Notes under the pieces: model-generated
Told to the model about the DNA's origin: nothing
The model's input: only the letters and a program-made list of their open reading frames with translations
The model's database searches: none
In this document: one piece after another, positions 17,793 through 27,561 of the stretch
How the letters are laid out: the number at the start of each line of letters is the position of its first letter
How positions within the stretch are numbered: the stretch's first letter is position 1
Made by a program: the position numbers and the translations under genes
NCBI GenBank assembly: GCA_964558465.1
Contig: CAZLEF010000007.1
Location: 1 to 64,000 of the forward strand
Source of the DNA: JACJYC01 sp964558465
Lineage (GTDB): Bacteria > Bacteroidota > Bacteroidia > Chitinophagales > Saprospiraceae
DNA length: 64,000 bases
Direction: 5' to 3'

Positions 17793-20700
17793 TCAAATAA
17801 CTACCTCGTATTCAGAAACTACCTGCACCTTGCCTTTCAACGCGGGGTTGGAACGAAGCAAGCGGTCCAGTTCGCTTTCCGCTTCCGCTTTGGAGGTAGC
17901 CGGGTCGGTTGCGCTGTACAAACCCAGATCATCGGTGCGTACGATCGTGTATTTTCCGGGGTCGATCCGGACGGTTTTATCCGCCAGTTTCACATTTTTA
18001 GCCCGGAGGTCCTTTGACAGGACGGAATTCCGGGCAACGCCGTTTTTCGCCAGCAAAGTGAACAAGCCTGCGTCCGTATCCCTGTATTTTCCCGGTTTCA
18101 ACCTCGTTTTGCCCAGGTCGTACACTTCCCCGGAATCGTTGTCGAAATCGGATACCCTCACTTCGTATTCGACCGTATGGTTGATATTGTAATTCAGGTT
18201 GAGTTCATTGGCATCCTGCACTTCCACTCCGCTTTTTTCCTCGGTGTAGGATGGCGAACTTAATTTTTCGGCGTCCTTGAATTCCTGGAAGGCCGCGGGA
18301 GCAAACGAACTGGTCATATCGGAAGTGGAAGCCTCCTCACCCTCCAGCAAAACCCGTTCGATCCAGGCCTTGCTGATATCCGAGGGTGTATCGTTTCCAA
18401 ACCGGGTGAGCACCATTTCCAAAGGAAAAACCTCCTCATGGATGGTGAACAGCCCTGCCGGATGCAGGCGGATTTCCCCTTCCGGCAATTCCACCTCGTC
18501 GAGGGTGACCAGCAGGAACTGGTCGTCGGGAACCTGGCTGGTCCAGTTGGCGGCCTGTTCAAAAGCCTCCAGGAGTTTGGGCAGGATGGCGATCCTGGGC
18601 AGGTCGATCTGGTTGGTTTGGCCCCATTGCTCCGAAAAGTTGATCGTCACCTTGATGCCCAGCACCTTAAATTCGCCCGTACCGTGCGCGATCCAGGGTG
18701 TGGGGCCCTGCAGTTGCAATTCGAGGCTGATGGACAGCAGGGTTTTGTCGCCCTTTTTGACCGAAACGCCGGCTTTGATCCCGGCGGTAAACCAGAAAGG
18801 TGAAAACTGGAACAAGACGTCGAATCCGAGGTAACCGATCACCTGGAAGCCGCTTTCCTCGAAATAGAAGTCGATCTGGGCGCCAAACTGGACCGTGTTG
18901 GAGGTAATGGCGAAATAGGCGGTCAGGGTCAGGCTGGGGTTGCCGCTGAGCAAACTGACCGTGAGCCGTTTCATCGACCCGATCTTCAGGGACGCCGACG
19001 GCTTGTAGGACGGATGGAACCCGCCGACAGACAACAAAAAGGCCTTTTCGCTGCCCCAGAACAGGCGGAAGGCCATATCCCCTTCGAGCGTGATGGTCAG
19101 CAGCCGGGAATTGAAAATGCTGGCGTCGAACGAGATGTATTCCTCTTCCAGGTCGAGAATGCCGGCAAAATTGATCTGCAACTGGAGGATGGCGTTGTCC
19201 GGGTCGGGCAGGATCGCTTTCACCACCCCGAGGATGACAATCCGCCAGGGATTTTCGAATTCGACGATCAGCCCAAAATCGGCGCTCAGGATGGCCGGGC
19301 TGCCGAAGGTAATCCGGGCCATCAGCCCCAGCATGAACTGGTCTTTCAGGGGTGGAAAGATCTCCCGGATATCCGTGATGATCTGCTGGATATTTTCCAC
19401 GACGTTCTCCGGGAACAGGATATGATCGACGGCGTTGTTTTTCACGCCTTCCCGAAGCGCGTCGGTATTTACGGTGCGGTGGATGCCGATCATGCCGCCG
19501 AGGCCGCCCAGGAAAAAGCCCATACCCAGGGGGATACCAGGGGCAAACGCGACGCTCACAATGAGCAGCAGGGAGTAGTCCTTGCTTCCGTCCGGGTTAT
19601 GAATGGTGGAGACCAGGCCGATGGCCGTCACGGAAAATTTGTCGAGTATACAAATCTCCAGCGCGCCGCCGTATTCTTCCTTTATGGGGTCGAAAAACAG
19701 GTAACCGCCGCCGCGGACCACGGAAGTTTCGAGCGACAAACCGATGCCGGTAGGCGGTTTGAACCCCAGGGAATAGTCGACAGGGCCCAGTTTGCCGCCG
19801 CTGCCCGGAAAAGTAAGGTCCGCATTTAACCCCATATTCTCCACAATGCCGGTAAAGGGGCCCAAAACAAATTTCAGGGTGGCGCCGAGCCCGAGTTGCA
19901 ATCCGCCCGGTTCGGGGGTGAAGGCAAGCGAAACGCCGCTGACCTCGATGGGGCCGATCTGGATATGGGTGGAGAAGTGGATCTCGAAAGTACCGCTGCC
20001 GGCGAAATAAAAGCCATTGGCCAGGGAATAGCCGAGGGCCAGGTCGAAGGTCGTTTCGATGCCATCCGGGACAATCTGGGCCAGGAGCCCGTCGCCGTCC
20101 TGACCGACCGCTACTACCAGTTGGAGGGCGCCCAGGTGCATTTCGGCGCCCAGGTCGGAACCGGTGGATTCCGATTTGGCAAAAAACTTGAATTGCAGGG
20201 TTCCGTAGGCCAGAAAACTGGCATCGGGTGTGCCGATGACAATAACCGGGCCGTCCTGCGTTTTTTGGCTGAGGGCCAGTTCGAGGCTGAGGTTGGTAGA
20301 ATTTTGAGGGGTTGAAAAAAGATCTTTTTTGAGGGCCAGCTTTGCAGGCGGGCGGATCTCGATTCCCAGGCCGCTGCCCATATCGGCGTTGCCGGTCAGT
20401 TCGATGGTCCAGTCCTCACTGAGGTCGCCTTCGAGGTCGGCGCCACCGGAAAAATAGGGGTAGAGCAAGAGGCCCGCTTTTTCGCTGCCTTTGGCGGGAA
20501 TCGGCGAGAGGTTGAGGTCGATCTCCATCCAGGATTCGCCCCAGACCCCGGCCTGATAGAGCGGCATGCGGAGTTCCCGGTCATCTGGGCTTTGGCGCCC
20601 CAGGTTAACCAGGATGGTATCCGTTTGCGGGTAAACGCCGCCGGGAATGCCGAAGCCGCCGAGGATTTCTTCGAATTTCTCCAGGAATTTGGCGCTGTCG

Positions 20701-21248
20701 AAGTTGGAATCCCAGCCAAATGCGGTGTTGAGCAGATCGATGGGGTCGGAGAACAGCGTGGCGAGGTTTTCCCAATGGATGGTGCGCAGGGGTGGGTTGG
20801 CCCCGTTGTCGGTTTCGGTTGCCAGGCCCAGCAGGTAGAGGGGGCCGTAGGCGCCGGGTTGGTATTCCTGGAGGTAGGTGTACACCAGGTAGTCGATGGC
20901 GCGGCGGGCAACGGTACCGGCATCGGGGACCTCGGATGCGGCGTTGGCGACGGCGGTTGCGAGGGAATTCAGTTCATTGACAACAGCGACGGTATGGTCG
21001 AGCAGGACGAAGAGCGCGTCGGTCCGATCCGTTTCCGTTTCCGCTTCGATCAGGTTGCCGGTCACGGCCACAAGGCCTTCTGCGGCGTTGGCCAGCGCGG
21101 CGGGGTTCACGGAGTTGAGCGCCCCCTGGACATCCCAGCCCAATTCCCGCAGGAAGGCCTTGACACTGCCGGCGGTGGTCAGTGTTTTGAGCGGCTCCAG
21201 GAGGTTGCCGGTTTCGATGGCGAGGATTTCGGGCAGGGTATGGGTCAT
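17793..21248 (-). CDS. Large beta-rich protein, DUF6603-like
   Basis: The start is the ATG at 21248 (MTHTLPEILAIETG), four bases after the upstream gene; the in-frame extension to 21392 overlaps that gene and was rejected. The product is 1151 residues. An N-terminal helical region of about 200 residues is followed by long alternating hydrophobic strands with many Gly and Phe, such as LGLGATLKFVLGPFTGIVEN and GMGFFLGGLGGMIGIHRTVN. This matches my memory of DUF6603 proteins, a family without known function. A final domain of about 200 residues contains two KPGKYRDTDAG / DPGKYTIVRTDD-type repeats. No signal peptide is visible. It may form a large beta-barrel or beta-solenoid structure. Confidence 0.7.
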   Translation of the reverse strand: MTHTLPEILAIETGNLLEPLKTLTTAGSVKAFLRELGWDVQGALNSVNPAALANAAEGLVAVTGNLIEAETETDRTDALFVLLDHTVAVVNELNSLATAVANAASEVPDAGTVARRAIDYLVYTYLQEYQPGAYGPLYLLGLATETDNGANPPLRTIHWENLATLFSDPIDLLNTAFGWDSNFDSAKFLEKFEEILGGFGIPGGVYPQTDTILVNLGRQSPDDRELRMPLYQAGVWGESWMEIDLNLSPIPAKGSEKAGLLLYPYFSGGADLEGDLSEDWTIELTGNADMGSGLGIEIRPPAKLALKKDLFSTPQNSTNLSLELALSQKTQDGPVIVIGTPDASFLAYGTLQFKFFAKSESTGSDLGAEMHLGALQLVVAVGQDGDGLLAQIVPDGIETTFDLALGYSLANGFYFAGSGTFEIHFSTHIQIGPIEVSGVSLAFTPEPGGLQLGLGATLKFVLGPFTGIVENMGLNADLTFPGSGGKLGPVDYSLGFKPPTGIGLSLETSVVRGGGYLFFDPIKEEYGGALEICILDKFSVTAIGLVSTIHNPDGSKDYSLLLIVSVAFAPGIPLGMGFFLGGLGGMIGIHRTVNTDALREGVKNNAVDHILFPENVVENIQQIITDIREIFPPLKDQFMLGLMARITFGSPAILSADFGLIVEFENPWRIVILGVVKAILPDPDNAILQLQINFAGILDLEEEYISFDASIFNSRLLTITLEGDMAFRLFWGSEKAFLLSVGGFHPSYKPSASLKIGSMKRLTVSLLSGNPSLTLTAYFAITSNTVQFGAQIDFYFEESGFQVIGYLGFDVLFQFSPFWFTAGIKAGVSVKKGDKTLLSISLELQLQGPTPWIAHGTGEFKVLGIKVTINFSEQWGQTNQIDLPRIAILPKLLEAFEQAANWTSQVPDDQFLLVTLDEVELPEGEIRLHPAGLFTIHEEVFPLEMVLTRFGNDTPSDISKAWIERVLLEGEEASTSDMTSSFAPAAFQEFKDAEKLSSPSYTEEKSGVEVQDANELNLNYNINHTVEYEVRVSDFDNDSGEVYDLGKTRLKPGKYRDTDAGLFTLLAKNGVARNSVLSKDLRAKNVKLADKTVRIDPGKYTIVRTDDLGLYSATDPATSKAEAESELDRLLRSNPALKGKVQVVSEYEVVI

Positions 21249-21252
21249 GGGA

Positions 21253-24200
21253 TTACGGGTTGAGTAATTGAACACCGTTGAGATTATAGTTTCCGGAATG
21301 GAGATGATCATTGTGAGCCGCATTGGCGCTATTGGTTCCGGCAAGCCAGTTTTGTTGGGTTCCCCGAATGATATTGGTAAAACCCCAGGCATTATAAGCA
21401 GTGATCATATCCTGATCTCTCTGGTCAAATGCAAATGCGTTAAAATACCGCTGATCAATACTGTCGCCGTTGGGGTGCGTCACACTGGGATAGCTGGTGG
21501 CGTCGCCGAAACACATTCCTGTACTTTGTACGCCTGCCAGGCTGAGTTCAGCGAGCACACCGATAAAGGCAGCGAAACATTCCGGGTTGCAATACCTCCG
21601 CTGGGTGTTATGAAATGTGTAGGCGATGAGGAGTTGTGGAAGCAGCGGGCTGGTATAGTTCAGCGCATCCGGCATCCTTAAGAGCGGAACCTGATCGTTC
21701 ACATTATTGTTGGCGGCCCTGTATCTGACAATGCCATAATCAGACGGAGGGTTATTGACGTCCCCGATCGTTATAATCGTATCGTACAAATGGAAGTCGG
21801 GCCTTTGCAAATTGTCATTGGAATAATAATAATTGGTCAGGGCGTCTCCCCCCGGAGGAGCGGGTTGGGAATCCTCAAAACCAGCAGGCACATTGGCGAC
21901 GACCGAGGTATTAAACAGTTTTGAACCGTTTGCCCTTCTCCGGACGGAGGACAAAGGGCCGTCGCAGACCACATGTTCATTATCATTCAGGTCGTGATAA
22001 AAATAGGTGGCAATTTTGTCAGCGGAGTCGTTTTCAATTTTGCCGATGAAAGTATTGGGGTTTAAAAATGCGAAAAGATTTTGGCGGTGATAAATTTCAT
22101 AAAAAATATGATTGCTGACGGTAAACCGGGAGTCGGCTTTATTCAAAAACACCCCTCCGCTATTGGAAGCTACCTCTTCATATTTCTCTTTTCCATAAAA
22201 AATGTAAAGATCATTTGTTGCAGGTTGGACGATATGAACCGATATTTCCAGGGGGGCATTCCTGGCAGGATCGTTCTGAATATTCTGCGCCCAGGAATCG
22301 AACACAGCCCTGCTCACCGGGCGCAGGTCCAGTTTTGCAACGGTCTTCTCAGCGAAGGCGGGTAAATTGTTGTACCGGTCGGTGCCGGTTTGATCTCTCA
22401 GAGCCTCCGTATTTCCTTTGACCATCTGAAGGCGTTTTACACCGGCGTTGTTCCAGACAAGGGTCAGCGCTTCCTTTTCCTTACCGGTCAACACGTCATT
22501 ACCTGCCTGGAGGAAACATTTCACCGGCTGCAAAGCCTGGAGATGTTCCGTTTCCAAAAGGACATAAGTCCGCTTGCCCAGGAAACTGTCGCTGATGGGG
22601 GTGAAATCGACGGCTTGACCATTAACCACCTTTTTGGAAATATCCGCGGAAGAAACCCGGGGATGATTGGTTTTGTCAAAATATCCGATGGTAAACTTTG
22701 TATTATCCTCCATCAGGAAAGAATGGGGCGTATTTTCAGGTTCCTCCTCTGCTTTTTCAGGGCCGTAGAACACAAAAATTCCCCGGTTTTTGGGTTGAAT
22801 CATTAATTCAAGCCGGGCCTTTTTTTCAGCGCTGTCCTGGAGATTGTGCACCCAGTCGTTATAGGTTGTTTCCTTTTCCGGACGCAATCCGAGTTTTATG
22901 ACCGCTTTGTCGGCAAAGGTGTCCAGGTTGACGTATTCATCCGCACCGTGTTCCGTATCAAATGCGCCGGTATCGCCCACCTTTCCGGTAAAAACCTTGA
23001 CAGGCGTTTCGCCGGATATGAATTTGAGGGTTTTCTTTTTTGCCCCGGTCAGAATGGTATCCCCCGTCCTGACGGTGCATTCAATCTGCTGGTTTCTTAA
23101 ATTCAATGATTCAATAACGATATACTCCTGGTGCAGGAGTTTGCTTTCGTTGATCCGGTCAAACCGGACGGACAGCGCTCCATCATTGGATTCTGTCACC
23201 ACTTTACGGGCAAAATAAACATCGGTGATCCTGGGGGCGTTGGTTTTATCGGCGTAGGAATATTTTAAAATTTGTTCGATATAACCCGCCCAGGCATGTT
23301 TATGTACCTTGCCAATGTTCCTTTTGTAATCAATATTCCGGATGAGGGTCTGAGGGCCGTCGACGTATTCGTCCAGCCAGTTTTTTATCAGTCCGGGGTA
23401 GTCTTTTAAATCCTCGAACGCTACGTCTTTCCATTCCTGTTGTTCTTCATCGCTACCCAGATAATTAACGCAATAAGTCTCCTCCTGCGCTTTGATCAAT
23501 AAATTTTCCAGCGTCAGCGCGCAAACCAGGAAATTCGATTTCGGAAAACGGGCGTAATTGTAGATATCCGTTTTTTCTTCCTCGCTCAGGTCGTTGTAGG
23601 CCTCGAAAAGGTCTTCTTCTTCCGGCGGGCCGTTTTCCCCGATCCTGATAAAAGTGGTTTCCTCCAGGGTCATGGATAACAGATGGGGTTTGACAGAGTT
23701 GGGCCCGACCAGATTTTTCCGGTTCTGTTTGAACAGTTCCAGCAGATCTTCATTCAGGGCTTCGTGGTAATCGCTGTTGAATTTGTGGTAGACATTTCTC
23801 CGTTTACCCGACCTGGCCACCCTGTGATAAAGAATGGATAAGGGAATATTCATGGGAATATCGAAACCTTCGTTGTTCCAGACCGGGTTGTACTGAAAAT
23901 GATCCCGGTAAAAATTGGCGGCAACCTGGGTCGCGTAGGGGTTTCCGCCCCGGGCAACGGGTTCGGCGCCCTCTTCATTTTTGGCGTACAGATCAGCAAT
24001 ATCCTGGAAGGGTTCGGCGATCAGGTGTTCCAGGACAACCTCGACTGCATTGGCGCCTTCGGTCACCCGGCATTTCACCCGGAGTTTTTTGAAAGCCGGG
24101 AGCAGGGTCAGGTCCAGGTCAATATTTTTAGAGTTGAAATCGTAGATGCCTTGTTGTTTTTCCGGATCGGTTTCGGCAAAGGAATTCAGGGTGGCGCCGG

Positions 24201-24441
24201 TTTCCGTCAGGTAATCGATCGTCCAGGTATAAGAAAAAACGGTGGAGTCCGGATATTGTGAGCCATCGACAAAAAGGACGTACCGGTTGATGATGCGCTC
24301 GACGGGGTCGCCAAACCGGATGGTTTCCGGCAGGTAACTGACGAGGCAAAAATTGCCGTTGAGCGCGGCGTGCCCCAATACCCTGGCATTGTCGAGGGTG
24401 AACCCGCCGGGTATCCTATTTTCAGTTTTTGGGATGGCCAT
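21253..24441 (-). CDS. Large protein with internal duplication and C-terminal LAS-type metallopeptidase domain
   Basis: First gene of the operon; 1062 residues, no signal peptide. The N-terminal 400 residues are unassigned. Two copies of a roughly 140-residue module follow (about residues 435-585 and 640-790), each with DTILTG/DVLTG, an FADKAV/FAEKTV helix, LRP, and a final IFVFYGPEK/LYIFYGKEK strand. The C-terminus has HPNGDSID (His989, Asp996; HxxGxxxD) and HNDHLH (His1046, His1048). This His-Asp-His arrangement matches the zinc site of LAS peptidases such as MepA (M74) and M15 enzymes, which cut peptidoglycan peptides. Cell-wall cleavage is an inference from these residues. Such a domain at the head of an operon for giant proteins would fit a tail-like or cell-puncturing role, but no tube or sheath gene is present. 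Confidence 0.7.
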   Translation of the reverse strand: MAIPKTENRIPGGFTLDNARVLGHAALNGNFCLVSYLPETIRFGDPVERIINRYVLFVDGSQYPDSTVFSYTWTIDYLTETGATLNSFAETDPEKQQGIYDFNSKNIDLDLTLLPAFKKLRVKCRVTEGANAVEVVLEHLIAEPFQDIADLYAKNEEGAEPVARGGNPYATQVAANFYRDHFQYNPVWNNEGFDIPMNIPLSILYHRVARSGKRRNVYHKFNSDYHEALNEDLLELFKQNRKNLVGPNSVKPHLLSMTLEETTFIRIGENGPPEEEDLFEAYNDLSEEEKTDIYNYARFPKSNFLVCALTLENLLIKAQEETYCVNYLGSDEEQQEWKDVAFEDLKDYPGLIKNWLDEYVDGPQTLIRNIDYKRNIGKVHKHAWAGYIEQILKYSYADKTNAPRITDVYFARKVVTESNDGALSVRFDRINESKLLHQEYIVIESLNLRNQQIECTVRTGDTILTGAKKKTLKFISGETPVKVFTGKVGDTGAFDTEHGADEYVNLDTFADKAVIKLGLRPEKETTYNDWVHNLQDSAEKKARLELMIQPKNRGIFVFYGPEKAEEEPENTPHSFLMEDNTKFTIGYFDKTNHPRVSSADISKKVVNGQAVDFTPISDSFLGKRTYVLLETEHLQALQPVKCFLQAGNDVLTGKEKEALTLVWNNAGVKRLQMVKGNTEALRDQTGTDRYNNLPAFAEKTVAKLDLRPVSRAVFDSWAQNIQNDPARNAPLEISVHIVQPATNDLYIFYGKEKYEEVASNSGGVFLNKADSRFTVSNHIFYEIYHRQNLFAFLNPNTFIGKIENDSADKIATYFYHDLNDNEHVVCDGPLSSVRRRANGSKLFNTSVVANVPAGFEDSQPAPPGGDALTNYYYSNDNLQRPDFHLYDTIITIGDVNNPPSDYGIVRYRAANNNVNDQVPLLRMPDALNYTSPLLPQLLIAYTFHNTQRRYCNPECFAAFIGVLAELSLAGVQSTGMCFGDATSYPSVTHPNGDSIDQRYFNAFAFDQRDQDMITAYNAWGFTNIIRGTQQNWLAGTNSANAAHNDHLHSGNYNLNGVQLLNP

Positions 24442-24808
24442 ACCATGAGTTTAGGTGGACGGTTGACGGAAAACGGTTGACGGCGACCAAAAACAACGGC
24501 CCCATTTTCAATGGCCGGCAACCTTTTACAATCATCCGGTTTGAATCAAATGATCTCAGGTCAGATTTTTCTTTTCACGAGCAATAAAAAATCGAAGGCT
24601 TATTGATTGGGTATAAAAAAGAAACGCTGTTTGATGACGGGTGGGCCAAAATTTGACCGTTGGCAAAGATATAGGTCAGGTTTCAAATTTGCAAGCCGGC
24701 ACCCCGCCAATTTGACCGGAATAGATGGCCGGCCGGCAATTTTAACTTTTTTAATGTTCCTTCTGGAGCTATTATGCCTATTTTTGCCATCAAGCAACCC
24801 GATACAAA
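24442..24808. other. Divergent intergenic region with heptamer repeat
   Basis: This 367-bp gap separates the minus-strand operon from the plus-strand dehydrogenase gene and must hold both promoters. At 24456-24483 there are four 7-bp units (tggacgg, ttgacgg, aaaacgg, ttgacgg) just upstream of the operon start. Small ORFs here on both strands overlap each other and have no recognisable character. Confidence 0.5.
24779..24786 (+). promoter_or_regulatory. Candidate -7 promoter element (TAnnTTTG)
   Basis: tatttttg matches the Bacteroidota -7 consensus TAnnTTTG, ending 22 bp before the dehydrogenase ATG at 24809. No clear -33 TTTG was found at ideal spacing, so this is weak. Confidence 0.3.
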
Positions 24809-27550
24809 ATGCATTTATCTTTCCGCGCGCTGACGGTCATTGCCCTGACCGGGCTTTTTGGAAAATTATCCGCACAACTGCCTGCGGATTTCTACGACGA
24901 AAAACTTCCGCATACCTTCAGTTTTCCCACCGGGCTGACCTTTGACGAGGACGGCCGGATGTACGTCTGGGAAAAAAAGGGCAAGGTTTTTATCCTCGAC
25001 CAACAAGGCAACCGGTTGACAGAACCGCTCATCGACATCAGTGAAGAGGTGACCAACTGGAAAGACCACGGCCTGATGGGGTTTGCCCTCGACCCCAATT
25101 TTCTGGCCAACGGCTATTTTTACCTGTATTACGCTGTCGACCTCCACCACTATTTCCATTACGGGACCCCCTTGTATTCTCCCGACAGCACGGTGGTCAG
25201 TGAACCCACTTTCGGACGGGTCACCCGTTATACCGCCGACCCCGCCACCGGTTTCTCCACCACCCTGCCGGGCAGCCGGAAAGTATTGCTGGGGCAGGCC
25301 ATCGGCGCCGGCATTCCGCTATTGTACGAATTCCACGGCCTGGGCATCCTCGTGATAGGTACGGACGGAACGCTGTTGGTTTCCTGCGGCGACGCGACCA
25401 GCAACGCCGGTATCGATACCGGCGGCGACAGCCTGGGAACGATGATCAGCAAGGCGCTGGCCGCGGGGATTATCACCCCCGACCAGGATATCGGCTCCTA
25501 CCGTTCACAGTACCTGGGCAGCGCCAACGGCAAGATCCTCCGGATCGATGCCGATACCGGCGATGGCCTGCCCTCCAATCCGTATTTTGACCCTGAAAAC
25601 CCGCGGTCGGTCCGGTCCAGAGTCTGGGCGCTGGGTCTGCGCAATCCCTACCGGATCATCGTCCGTCCGGAAACCGGCAGCCACTACCCCGCCGACGGGC
25701 AACCGGGCGTGATCTACGCCGGAGATGTCGGCAATGGCAACTGGGAGGAGATCAATATCGTGCGAAAGGGCGGCCAGAATTTTGGCTGGCCCATTTACGA
25801 AGGATACCATATTATGTGGGCTTTTTTCATCAATGAGGTTCCCCTCAACCCCATGTCGCCTAATCCTTTATACAGCCAGGGTGAATGCGACAAACCCTAT
25901 TTCAACTTCAGGGAACTGTTTCTGCGGCCGCGATCGGAAAAGGATACGTTTGTACCCAATCCCTGCAATCCGGCGGATTCTATACCGTCTTCTTCCTTTC
26001 CGATGGTGGAAAGCCTCCCGGCGATCACCTGGAGCAATACCGCCTGGAACCCGCCCACCCGGGCCGAAACCGGCGAATTTGACGGCAACGGCTACGTGGC
26101 AACCCACTACCTCGAGTCGCCGGGCGCCACGGTAAGGGGTGAGCCGTTCGACGGGTATTCCAGCATGGCCGGCGTATTTTACCAGGGCGATCTTTACCCG
26201 GCTGAATACCGCGGCAAATATTTCGGCATCGATTTTATCGGCTGGATCAAGGTGTTTGATTTTGATGAAAACCACCGGCTGCGGGAAGTAAAGCCGTTTC
26301 ACAATAAAGCGGAAAAGATCATTCACCTGGCGCAAAACCTGGCCGACGGCTGCCTGTATTACATCGATCTGGACAGCAAGATCCACCGGATCGGTTATGG
26401 CGGTACGCCGCCGCCGGTGGCGGTTATAAAGACCGACCGGCACTTCGGCCCCAGTCCGTTAACCGTTGAATTCGACGCAGGCCAATCGGAAGATCACCAG
26501 ATTCCCATCGTAAAATATTTCTGGGATTTCGGCGACGGGACCACGAGCGAGGGCCTGAACCTGCAGCATGTCTACACGGCGCCCGGCCTCCACCCGGCGG
26601 GTTTTACCGCCCGGTTGACCGTGACCGACAGCCTGGGCCGGACCAGTTGGGCAGAAAAGGTCATTTCCGTCAACAATACGCCTCCTGCCGTGCGGATCAC
26701 CAGTTTCAGGCACGGCGACCGGTATCCATTGACCGGGACCAGTTCCCTGGAATTGATCGCCAATGTAAAGGACAAAGAACACCCGGACGAAGAACTGACC
26801 TACGAATGGTACACCTTTGTACACCACAACAACCATTTCCATCCCGATCCGCCGGATTACAACCACCGCACGCATACCCTGATCAGTCCGCTGGGCTGCG
26901 TCGATGAAACCTACTGGTACCGGATAGAATTGCGGGTAACCGACCCCGGCGGGTTGCAAACCGTAGATTCAAGGTCCGTTTACCCCGATTGTCAACCCAA
27001 ATTCGTGGAATGGGTTTCACTGTCCGCCAAGGCTTCCGCCACCAAAGTGCGGTTGAGGTGGCATACCCGGTTTGAAAAAAATATAGCCTATTTTGACATT
27101 CAGCGGGGCCGGAATTTTTTCGACTTTGAACCTGCCGGGCGGATCCGGTACGAAGATGCGCTGCAGGAAAACGGCAATTTTTATTTTGACGACCCATCGC
27201 CGGTTGTGGGCGTCAACCTGTACCGGATCAAAGCCGTCAGCATCGACCGCGCCTTCTCCTATTCCAATATGGCGAGCGTGAATTTTCCGGCCGAACCGGA
27301 ATTAAAAGTATTCCCCAATCCGGCCAGAAATACCTTCCAGGTGAAACTGAAAAAAGCCCTGGCCGGACTGATCCATTTTGAATTGTTCGATTCGGCCGGC
27401 AGCCGCCTTTATGCAACCGACTGGCAAGCCGAGGTGAACCAGCCGTTCTCCAAAACCGTGCCCGTGGAAACCCTCCCGGAGGGGTATTATTTGTACCGGA
27501 TCACGAACGGGGGGTTACAGTATTCGAATGGGATATTTTTGGGGGATTGA
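24809..27550 (+). CDS. Secreted glucose/sorbosone dehydrogenase with PKD domain and T9SS tail
   Basis: A 913-residue exoprotein with signal peptide (LTVIALTGLFGKLSAQ). The first 530 residues are a GSDH-type beta-propeller: FPTGLTFDEDGRMYVWEKKG, DHGLMGFALDPNF, VWALGLRNPYRI and AGDVGNGNWEEINIV, the conserved pieces of the PQQ-dependent soluble aldose dehydrogenase family, which oxidises sugars. A PKD domain follows (VEFDAGQSED, KYFWDFGDGTT, about residues 545-630), then a second Ig-like region. The last 80 residues (KVFPNPARNTF, then FELFDSAG and EGYYLYRI) are a type A T9SS sorting domain. Convergent with the PQQ alcohol dehydrogenase gene, only 11 bp away. Fold assignment is firm; substrate unknown. 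Confidence 0.88.
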   Translation: MHLSFRALTVIALTGLFGKLSAQLPADFYDEKLPHTFSFPTGLTFDEDGRMYVWEKKGKVFILDQQGNRLTEPLIDISEEVTNWKDHGLMGFALDPNFLANGYFYLYYAVDLHHYFHYGTPLYSPDSTVVSEPTFGRVTRYTADPATGFSTTLPGSRKVLLGQAIGAGIPLLYEFHGLGILVIGTDGTLLVSCGDATSNAGIDTGGDSLGTMISKALAAGIITPDQDIGSYRSQYLGSANGKILRIDADTGDGLPSNPYFDPENPRSVRSRVWALGLRNPYRIIVRPETGSHYPADGQPGVIYAGDVGNGNWEEINIVRKGGQNFGWPIYEGYHIMWAFFINEVPLNPMSPNPLYSQGECDKPYFNFRELFLRPRSEKDTFVPNPCNPADSIPSSSFPMVESLPAITWSNTAWNPPTRAETGEFDGNGYVATHYLESPGATVRGEPFDGYSSMAGVFYQGDLYPAEYRGKYFGIDFIGWIKVFDFDENHRLREVKPFHNKAEKIIHLAQNLADGCLYYIDLDSKIHRIGYGGTPPPVAVIKTDRHFGPSPLTVEFDAGQSEDHQIPIVKYFWDFGDGTTSEGLNLQHVYTAPGLHPAGFTARLTVTDSLGRTSWAEKVISVNNTPPAVRITSFRHGDRYPLTGTSSLELIANVKDKEHPDEELTYEWYTFVHHNNHFHPDPPDYNHRTHTLISPLGCVDETYWYRIELRVTDPGGLQTVDSRSVYPDCQPKFVEWVSLSAKASATKVRLRWHTRFEKNIAYFDIQRGRNFFDFEPAGRIRYEDALQENGNFYFDDPSPVVGVNLYRIKAVSIDRAFSYSNMASVNFPAEPELKVFPNPARNTFQVKLKKALAGLIHFELFDSAGSRLYATDWQAEVNQPFSKTVPVETLPEGYYLYRITNGGLQYSNGIFLGD

Positions 27551-27561
27551 GATTCCTTTCC

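Noticed and set aside
21248..21392. Upstream extension of the DUF6603-like gene
   Set aside because: It overlaps the C-terminal peptidase coding region of the preceding gene; the ATG at 21248 fits the tight operon spacing.
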